The notes beneath the pieces were generated by a model. It was given only the letters and a program-made list of their open reading frames with translations, was not told the origin of the DNA and ran no database searches. From Notospermus geniculatus (taxonomy: Eukaryota; Nemertea; Pilidiophora; Heteronemertea; Lineidae), in assembly GCA_002633025.1 (NCBI GenBank), contig NMRB01000889.1, positions 12,196 to 76,195 on the forward strand: DNA of 64,000 bases. Reading direction: 5' to 3'. Both the position numbers and the translations under genes were made by a program. Shown here one piece after another: positions 40,199-49,395 of the stretch. The first letter of the stretch is position 1; every line of letters begins with the position of its first letter.

Positions 40199-42764
40199 AA
40201 GTTGTTGGTCGCAGGCTTCTCCAAGACGAGGTTATCGTTGTCCTAGAAGACAAAGGGATGTACAATTACAATGACTTGTAAGTCATTTAGCTTTGAAAAT
40301 TGAGATTGAATTAAAATGACATGTATCGCTCTCCTTCTGACTCTGGATTGGCGTGGCGGCAACTGATTAGCATGTATAGCATGGACGCCAAGCAGATTAC
40401 ACATGCAAGCTCTGTATTAACGCATGTTCAAAAAAATGCGAAAAAGCGATGTGTATGTTGCGGATGAAATGGCTTCAAAACCAAATACACTTGTCATATA
40501 ACGTGGTTGCCTTCCCGACATTGGTTCAAAAGTGGTACCTAAGTAGGCCTATACCAAAGGTTAAAGCTGACATGAGTTACAGGTGGCATGAGTTACAGGG
40601 CAATCCAGAATCGACAGTTTGTCAGCGGACGAAATTTATATCTTGGATATGGGAATCCTTAGCCTATTTTCGATTTGGAGCAGTCTGCCACGCAAACATC
40701 GGCGTTAAGATATTTCAAACTTTGGCTTTTTCCACTTTGACAGATCGGCTCCTACCACTAGGTAGGCCTGTTTCACTTGACGGGTGCCCCAGGCCCAAAG
40801 AGCAGATCAAACTACAGGCCGCTTCACTGATTCAGAGTGGTACGTTGGTAGACAGGAAGGCAGCCACCTGTCGATGTTGCTGCTCGATCGTGGAAAGATA
40901 AGATTGACCATTTTACTGCCCTCGGATGAGTGTTTTACATAGAAACTCGCTTTCTGTTTATGTTGTAACGTCTTTTTATAGCCCTCCCCTCGGTGCAAAG
41001 TCAAAGGAGACATGTTGAAGGGCGAATTCATTTGTAGCAATCAACTAGGCCTTCTGTGGAGAACACGATCTGCTATATTCATATACGACAGAAAAAAAGA
41101 AACAAAAACTACTGAACGCGGATTGGTAGACTAGGCCTACTAGGTAGGCCTAGCAAGAAGTAAAAAGGTTGAGTAACATAAAAAAGAGAAAGTATCAAGT
41201 TTGTTGATGCAAAGTTGTAGCCCTGAACAGATCTGATGATCAATTACTCTTAGGCCTAATTGCAATATGTCATTTGCCATGTTTACCACTCACGTTATAT
41301 GATGGATTGTGTAGGCTCTTATCAATAAAAACCTATATACATGTAAATATTATAGATTTCTGAAATGACGATTCGACGTTTAGACGTTTTGAACTAGATG
41401 CTAATCCAACCGATAGATCCACTCCTGTTTTCGGAGAAGCGAAGAGAAATGATCCAGACTCCTGTGACTGAACAGCGTATTTTCGTTTGTCGCAAAGATG
41501 GAAGGCTGTCGACAACTTTTTCAGCAAGATTGCTGGCCACAATTTGGGAAGCAATCCGTTGCCTCTTGATTTTTGTACTTTCGTTTTGTACCTAGTTCTT
41601 CAAGGAATGATCAGATCGCAAGATACTAGACCCATCCATCACCGATCACCGACACAATCTGGCAGGGTCTAGACTTCCTCTTGGCATCCACTTTAAATTT
41701 CTTCCCCATCTTGGTCAAGGACAGGCCCGTCTCTTGCCACCCGTGGACCGCGGTAATCCTGATGATCGGTCGAGGAATACTAGCTCCTTTTGCTTCGGAG
41801 AGTCACCATTTCTTTCGTCTCCTTCACCATCCCTTCCTTTTGTCTCACGATGGTATCAACGGCCATTCAAGAAGGATCAATGGCCACCGACGGCCGTGTT
41901 CCTTTCTCTTCCTCCTACCCAGGACGGTAATACAATCTGCGTTCACCATGAAGGCAAACCTCCTGCACGGCGGTATCCGTAGCCGCATCAACTCACAGAC
42001 GGAGTTATCCTTTCCTTTCATTTTGTCTAAATAATCCATATCATAATCATGAGCATTCGACTTCCATTCAAAGCAAGATATTCCAAATCACGTGGTAGAT
42101 CCACAAACACAAGGACCACAACTTCAATGGTCCCCAAGAAACTTTCCCTACCTTGACCAGATTATCCTCTCGTTCCCTGAAAGCTTCGAACAATCTTCAG
42201 AGTCGGAGAAGCGGATAGCCTGAGCTGCAGCCGCGCGGTCCACAACTGGTAAGATGAATACTAGTACCAGCGCTTGTGCAACATTTTACCTTGAGAAGTA
42301 CAAAGCCTAGCCAGCACTCAGGTACCCTGGTAAACCTAGTTTCATCTTAAGTTGGTCTCCGCGACTCTGTGATGGCTGTAGCTTGATTGTACATGTACAC
42401 TAGAGTAGACAACCTGGTTGGTATAGAACGTCCGCTTTAAACTCACATCAGCTTTCTCTGGTGTAGTTGCTGTATGCTTAGTTTGATTGGGAGGCTGAAT
42501 TCCAGTTTGTAAGAAAAAAAAAACTTCTACCTTGGCAGGCAGGACAAAAATACATCATCTTAACGCCTTTTTGGACAGACGCCGGAACGTCGTTCCCATG
42601 GTAATCTGCATTCAACACAAATGCTGTCGTCTGCTGACACGAGATTAACAAAACAATCAGTGAAAAAGAGCTGTACGTACATCGTGCTAAAGAGCTCGAC
42701 GATATAAGTAACTGTGTAACAGATGTCAGTAGTCAACCTGTCATTTTGTACCTTCGTTTGGCAG

Positions 42765-42951
42765 AGATATCTGAAGATCTCGCCATATCGAAGACGTGCC
42801 TTCGTTTGGAAGATCGAGATATCAGAGATCCAAGCGGTTCTAAACAGACTATAATTCCTCTGACCAGTCTCGAACTTGATCGAATGGTAGTTATCGAGAA
42901 AGAGCTAATCATCAACATTCCTGATTCTCTTTGCTTGGTTAAGCACGGGCT
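42765..42951 (+). CDS. Candidate exon, intact in copy 2 only
   Basis: Acceptor TTTTGTACCTTCGTTTGGCAG is followed by a 187-bp open frame and donor GTAAGT (42952-42957). The frame reads ISEDLAISKTCLRLEDRDIR, then DPSGSKQTIIPLTSLELDRM, VVIEKELIINIPDSLCLVKH. This looks like ordinary globular protein, not repeat. The copy-1 counterpart has frame-breaking indels and no donor. No family is recognised and neighbouring exons could not be joined in phase with confidence. A possible later exon of the same gene is 43180-43270. Confidence 0.4.
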
Positions 42952-43179
42952 GTAAGTCGGATGAAGAGAATGTCATGTAGTTTGAGGGAGCTACTCAGGT
43001 AACTCGATACGTCTGCTGAAGGAGATGGTGCTGTCTTATTCATGTATACACGTACATTGTTCAGTGCATCATCAAAGCGTTGCTTCGTCTGCCAAAGGAA
43101 CCTTCAGCAGACGAATCTGAGACGACCCCTTGGTTGGCCCCCGTTAGCAGTCTTGTAACTTTACCAATCGGTAAATGAG

Positions 43180-43270
43180 GTTACGCTGACTACCGAAGTC
43201 CGCGTTGAGCTGCATGAGTCGTTGGTGAACAGGTGGTTGGGTCGAATAACCCAGGATACTGGATGGGAGG
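43180..43270 (+). CDS. Weak candidate exon downstream of 42765-42951
   Basis: The open stretch reads VTLTTEVRVELHESLVNRWL, then GRITQDTGWEG, before donor GTAAGA. The acceptor (AATGAG) is weak and the phase does not fit exon 42951 directly, so an exon between them would be needed. Copy 1 keeps the frame, with HES changed to HGT. Confidence 0.25.
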
Positions 43271-43566
43271 GTAAGAAACAAACAAACACTGGTTCAAGGG
43301 CGGTTCACAAGGATGTTTTCATCCGGTATGTTATGTGGTCATCAAGTTTTGAGAACCTGGGTTTTGGTGGAAAAGGAAAAACGCTGTTTTGCTGGCTGCA
43401 GAAAATGCCATCGTCCAGATAAAATTATAGCATGGTTATAAAAGATACGTCCATCTATCCAATGATCAAATCGATCTATGATTTAACCGAACTAGGGCGT
43501 CGGAACTTCAGAAATGGTAACCTGGATGGCCAACTTTCGGAGCAGTTTTTATTGAACTTGTGTATC

Positions 43567-43685
43567 TATTCAGATGGTCTCTGGTAACTGGGTGGTCCAG
43601 AAGGGGTATCAGATGGTCTCTGGTAACTGGGTGGTCCAGAAGGGGTATCAGATGGTCTCTGGTAACTGGGTGGTCCAGAAGGGGT
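43567..43685. repeat. 39-bp minisatellite, three units (copy 2)
   Basis: Same unit as 31003-31159, with one unit fewer. Confidence 0.9.
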
Positions 43686-46186
43686 AATGGTAATCCGAAA
43701 GGAAATAAAAATGATGAAAGTCGAAGATGAGAGCTAAACCAGATGCTATAACAAATATTCGTAACAAGAAATGACTGTGTTTATGGTCGGCTATCGGCAT
43801 GTCGAGTGAAAATAAAAGGTGCAGTACATCTTTTATTGTGCCCAGACGAAGTCTTGTCTTACATTCATAGCTGGAGAGCTGGAGAAAAAAGTGCACTCCT
43901 CTCAAAGCATATCGACTGCTCGAAAATTCACGCTAACTGAACTTGCAATTGAGGCGTGAAGCTGCATGATTGCCAAAGCTTCATGATACCACACATTAAG
44001 CCCAGAAAGTGGTTGCTGATGCTGATGTGAAAGGTGATGAAAGCATCCATGTCGTGGTTGCTGATGGACTGTACCATGTTGGCCATTTTTAAGCTTCACG
44101 GTTGGCTTACTTTGTTTAAACAGTTGCAATTTCCATCAGCATTTTTTTTCTCAGAAGAATTTTAAAAGTTTGATAAAGTTGAACTAAGATTGTGTACTAA
44201 GTTTCCGGAGTCAAATTCAGAAAGGTAACTAAAGTACATTGCACTTTTGATTGACAATGCAAGTGATGATGTGATGATAGGACATCCAGAAATTCCTTCC
44301 TTTGACGAGGTATACATATTCTCTTGTAACTTTGGATACGGGTGAGAAAAATGCAAAAGCTGAGTCAGACGTATGAAAGCTAAGGAAACTGAGCATTTTC
44401 AGGTGTCCTGTTTTAAATCTCAAAGTCAAACTTTTACATCACCTGCACTTTTTCTTTTATTTGTGTTCAACGTACTTTGGCGTTTCGAATGAACTTCCGT
44501 CGCCGCGGACATGGAGATTGATGTAAAAGGGCGTGTTCCTTTTTTCCTGATCGTCACGTTTGCTTATTTCCTCATGAGTTGTTGGCCACACAAAAGATTA
44601 AAGGGGAAGGAGAAGATGAGAATTCCTCTCCACCGAGAATTCACATTATTTATTTTCTTCACGAAATGTGGTGTCTTATTTCGTTTGGTTGATAAGAAAG
44701 AATGTTCCCCGGTTTTTGATTGACTGGGCCATGTGTGAAACACGACTATACCGGTAACTCTCTACACCAGCGCTTAAATCTTATTGCCGTTATGACCTTG
44801 ACTTTTTCCCCTCCATTAACTGTGTTTTAAATGATGTGTTGATCCTTGTGAAGCGGTGGAATCAGAGATATGTATACCCGTCAGGGGTAAACAGTCTTTT
44901 CAACTTGCTGTTTTCACGTTATCTGTTTATACACCGGCGTATGCTGCGTTTATTTGTGATTTTACTAGGTATGCACGAGTTGCCGCCATCTTATCTCTGC
45001 ACACATACCGAGTCAGAAGGAGAGCGACCATTATCATCCGTCATTTATAACCCTACGCACGCTGTATAGAGCCAAAATATATGAAACTAAATCACCCCCA
45101 GGTGCACGGAAGTATCTTTGGTTCAATTTTTTGGGAATAGAGGGTAAAATTGTGTCTCTACTCACCTGAGTTGTTTCCGAAAACCTTCCGCGGCTAGAAA
45201 AACATGGAGGAGGCGCGCACAGATGTTACAAGATGAGGATGCTAACCCAGCAGCCCGAAACTCTAAGTTACCGCATCCCCCCAAATTCCGACTGCAAGTT
45301 GCGAAACCCGGTGAAAATGACGCGAAAAAGACAGCGCATTGGTCATAATTATTATCTTTGGCGGTGAATTGATTTATTCATTCAATATTATTTGTTTGTT
45401 TTTTGATGTCTTACCTATGTTCCCCCTATTTTAAAGAATAGGCTGTTCCACCGTGTTCTCAGGTAGCTTAGCTAAAAATGGTTAGGCTAGGAGGAGGAAT
45501 GCTTGGCTGGTTGCTCTAAGCAGGAGTGTAGGCTAACCACCGGTGCGGCGCATGACTCCGCAGATCTCGGCTGAACAGATAAACTCGAAGCTATAGCTGA
45601 GGTGAGCTTCGTGCTGCAGCCAAGACCGTACAGTACCACAGGTACCGCGGGGCCCCATAATATGAAGATAAAAAGAACTTGCGAAAAACTCTATACATAA
45701 GTATTCTGCTGGTCTATTTGGAGGAATCCGCCCTGACAGACAAGCAGACTGGTTTTCCCATTTGAACGGACACTGTAGGCCTATAAAACCGTCGATCAAA
45801 TAACCCGCGTTGTTTCTGTCGTTTTCAGTGACAGTTCGACAAGCAACAGGTGCGATGGAGCTGCCCTCTATCGGCGGAATATGTAACGACACTCAGCAAG
45901 CACTCTGATTGGTCCGTTAAAGTGCGATATGATTGGTCCTCGAGCATTCACGCGTAGGCGCCATCTGACGGTGGCCATTGGAACTAGGTTAAGTCATGTC
46001 CTGTCCGTCGGCTATGGGCCGTTATTGCCGCAAAAATTGACCTTGCTCAGACCAGGCCTCGTGAAAATCGGGAAACAGTTCATCCTCTCTAACCATTTGC
46101 TCCGTTAGGGACGGGAAATAGTCGAATAGGGCCGATCGAGAAAAATGACCTGGATCTCCTTGATGAATTTATAGGCGTGGGGTGCC

Positions 46187-46616
46187 GGTGTGACAGGGAT
46201 CAAAGTCCCCCTGGTATCAAAGTCCGGCCTTATTGTTCAGCGAGGAATTAGAATATATGATAATATACAGGAAGTCAACTTCCAGAGTTTGCAAATTTTC
46301 GACCCCAACTGGGGTCTTCTTCAGGCTGGCACTTAACAGTACAAGACTCTAGAATTAATAGACTAGTCTATTCTAGAGTCTTGTACTGTTAAGTGCCAGC
46401 CTGAAGAAGACCCCGGTTGGGGTCGAAAATTTGCAAAATCTGGAAGTTGACTTCCTGTATATTATCACGTTGTGTGTCAATTTTAGTGCTATTTCTTTCT
46501 TTGTATGAATTAGAATATATGGCTAGAGAGACCATCCCCATTCCAATATAACCTTACAATAGCGGGCTATTGTTTGGCGGACTTGCATTCCTAGGACGTT
46601 GATTCCTGTCACACCG
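46187..46616. mobile_element. MITE with GGTGTGACAGGGATCAA ends carrying a nested fold-back
   Basis: The left end GGTGTGACAGGGATCAAAGT and the right-end complement GGTGTGACAGGAATCAACGT mark an insertion that is absent from copy 1 (around 33672). Inside it lies the 210-bp palindrome 46258-46467. Confidence 0.75.
46258..46467. repeat. 210-bp palindrome with two inverted hammerhead-like arms
   Basis: Two arms of about 100 bp begin TGATAATATACAGGAAGTCA and are inverted about a TAGACTAGTCTA centre. Each arm contains CCTGAAGAAGACCCC, then GGGGTCGAAAATTTGC, and a CTGGAA or TCTGGAAG segment. The arrangement recalls inverted terminal repeats of Penelope-like retroelements, some of which carry hammerhead motifs, but no reverse transcriptase is present. 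Confidence 0.65.
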
Positions 46617-46932
46617 GTCCGTGCCACAACTGCGCCTGGGCCCATATTAAAACAACATTTATGAACTGAAACAGTGCCAATGCAGCAATTTCTGCCAACA
46701 GATGGAATCAAAGTTCAACAACCAATGTTGGACTCAAGTAGCCCCTTTGAGTGCTTTACCGGTGTCCTATGTCATGGATTCTGACATCCCAATCAAATAA
46801 AATAATCATGATACAGGCCTAGCTGCTGATATCGACTGTATGAAAGACACTGGAAGAAGTTGAGTTCAGTGCAACAAAAAGAAAAGAAAAGAAAAAAAAA
46901 TGGAGATGGAAAATTTGTGAAAAGTAAAAATG

Positions 46933-47004
46933 TGCGCTAGCCGGGAATCGAACCCGGATCTATTGCTTGGAAGGCAACAATGCTAACCTTTACACCACCA
47001 GCGC
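46933..47004 (-). tRNA. tRNA-Gly(TCC), copy 2
   Basis: Identical in sequence to the copy at 34350-34421, with the same cloverleaf, anticodon TCC, discriminator A and no intron. A run of five T follows in the transcript direction. Flanking differences show that it is a true second copy. Confidence 0.93.
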
Positions 47005-47422
47005 CTGCGATATCACAAGCCGTTCTCAATGGATACAAAGACAACTAAGTCTAGTTCTTTATCCTCGCTGTACATCTTGTGCGTGGATACTGTGTACAAA
47101 ACAAACCAGACATGCCAGATTTCAAAATGGCGTCAAGAATGCCGCTTACTCCGACATCGTCGGAGGGAGAACCTCAAAAATCTACTTGTTTTTCGCCCGG
47201 TAACATCATTGTTCATGATATAAACTCTGAAAGAAGATTGTAAAAAAAATGTCACCAGTTTTTTTGTTGTTGATTTAGCCTAGGCCCTACTGCATACTGC
47301 GCTCAGCAGTTGAGTTTGTCTGGTTCAGTGCAGTCCTGCATGCATGCATGTACTGCACTGCATGTACTGTACTGCCAAGATACAGAATAGGCCCTAGCAC
47401 AAAATTGACACACAAAATGATA

Positions 47423-47619
47423 ATAAGCAAAAAGTCAATCTCCAGAACTCACGAATTTTCGACCCCAACCGGGGTCCGGGGTCATTTTCAAGTGGAACTT
47501 TACAATCTGAAACTCTAGTCTAGAAAAGAAAACTCTTCAGATTGTAAAGTTCCACTTGAAAAAGACCCTGGTTGGGGTCGAAAATTCGTGAGTTCTGGAG
47601 ATTGACTTTTTGCTTATTA
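47423..47619. repeat. Second palindrome of the hammerhead-like family
   Basis: The arms begin TAATAAGCAAAAAGTCAATC. The right arm has TTGAAAAAGACCCTGG, GGGGTCGAAAATTCGTG and GAGTTCTGGAG, and AAUUC pairs with GAGUU as stem III. The CUGANGA box is mutated here (TTGAAAA). Absent from copy 1. Confidence 0.6.
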
Positions 47620-47707
47620 GCATGTACCGGTACTGTACTGCATGCACTGCACTGGCACTTCTAAAGTTCTATATGCATGATAGGCCTATGCTATGACATG
47701 CAGTTTT

Positions 47708-48554
47708 CAGGCCTTTCGATTACATGCTTTTCACACCGTTATACGGTGTAGGAATTTTCAATGTCCCCAAATTAAAGGCCTTCAAAATGTCCCCAAAATA
47801 CCCCTAAAGCCCCCAAATTACCCCCAAATGTCAGTGAATAAAAGTTCCTGCAAATAAAATGATTTCAATTGGTCCCTTTCCCCATACTCGCCTACCCATA
47901 TCAAATACCCACCAGCAACTTCCCGCCGTCAGCCCAGCAGACCGCATGGTCAGCAGAGAAAAATCAATAATTTATGAATGATGATGTCATGTGCAAACAC
48001 AGCGCCACAACCACTTCATAGTGGCAGTACTGAGAACTAAATCTGAGGTTGAATGGGAGAGTTTATGGGCATGAAGATGCATTGAATTTGTTTATCTCAG
48101 GGAAGAAATTTCTTGGCCATTTTACTCAAAGATAATCCCAGCCCTTGGCTTACTCCATGTGAATAGGCACAGCTGGTTGTTGAGTTTAAGGTCCAGTCTG
48201 GGATATTAACCCTCTACATGCCAAGGCTGTTGCTGGTATGGGAAGGATTGATCTCTCCATGCTGTTGATTTAGAATGGATTCTTGTTGGGGTCCAATTTT
48301 AGGCACCTTAGCAGACTGCATCCGATGGCACTAGACACTCATTTTGAAAATGGAAATGATTACTCTGCCTACCAGTGACTGGCCAGAAAAGTCCTTTCAC
48401 TTTTAAATTCACTTCCCAGTCAGTCTCAGTCCCGCAATGTCCCAAAAATGCAACAATGAACAAAAAATGTCCCCAAAATAAGCAGGAAGGGCTGTCCCCA
48501 AAATGGACTGAAAAAATAGAGGGTGTAAGGGTTACCATGCAATTGAAAGGCCTG
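47708..48554. mobile_element. 847-bp element, CAGGCCTTTC ends, GTTTT target duplication
   Basis: The ends CAGGCCTTTCGATTACATG and CATGCAATTGAAAGGCCTG are inverted. GTTTT flanks it at 47703-47707 and 48555-48559. Copy 1 has one GTTTT at the empty site (CATGCAGTTTTGTGTATG near 34804). The interior is C-run rich (TGTCCCCAAAA repeats) and does not encode a transposase. Confidence 0.88.
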
Positions 48555-49395
48555 GTTTTGTGTATGCATGTGTGGGTATGCTCCTCTAACGTCAGTCAAT
48601 GACCAGGGATTGAATTGTAAAGACGTTCCGCACACATGCGTATCTTCCCCGCCCCAAGAAGTGCTGACCCAGCCCCAGCCAGGTAGCCTACCAGGGTACT
48701 GACTACTGAGGTAGGCTCAAACGTATTAACCGTGAATCGCAGCTTGTATCACAAACGGCAACGCCCAACGGCACAAACACCCGAACTATCTCTCTCTCCA
48801 TGGTTCGGGTGAGTGTGCATTCGAGAACTTAGAACAGAACGTATCGGTAGGCCTATCTCATATGCCAACCCACACACAATCAACGCTGCAGCAGTTAGAT
48901 CCACACGCAGGCATAGGCCTACTCATATCTCTAGGCCTAAACGCCCTTTCAACACCTTCCACAGGGTCTTTCAACAAGTTGCAAAAAAAGCTTCATGTTA
49001 CTATTTCTGGCAACTTGTTGAAAGACCCTTGTTGTGAGGGGGTTTAGACACTTCAACAGCTTTGAATAACGTTGAACCTCTAGAGCCATCTTTTTAGTGC
49101 ATATTGATATGATCATTAACACAGAATTGGTGGCATGAAGATCCAACTTGGGCATCATTTTTGAAGTGACATTTCATCTATGTCAACATTTGATTCTTTA
49201 TTCATGAGTTCATGGTTGCTAGCGCCACCTGTTGCATACATGTAGATGTCATGGTGCAAGTACATGTACTCTTAGTAGCCTCTAGGGTCCCTTTAATTTA
49301 ATTTTATTTAGGCCTACTCAGTCACTTGGTTTTTCTTGACAGGTACTGGTGCCATCGGAGGTGGTGGACCTGCTGTGGGCAGAAGCAGTGACACG

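Larger units (their letters stand above)
35279..49001. repeat. Large tandem duplication, copy 2 (about 13.7 kb)
   Basis: Head-to-tail copy of 23380-35278, longer because of copy-specific insertions (35802-36195, 37176-37427, 46187-46616, 47423-47619, 47708-48554). A deletion of about 130 bp next to the first insertion coincides with an unresolved base at 36205. Confidence 0.92.

Noticed and set aside
40449-40901. 150-codon plus-strand frame in copy 2
   Set aside because: The counterpart in copy 1 is broken by several indels and the translation lacks domain character or splice support. Likely chance.
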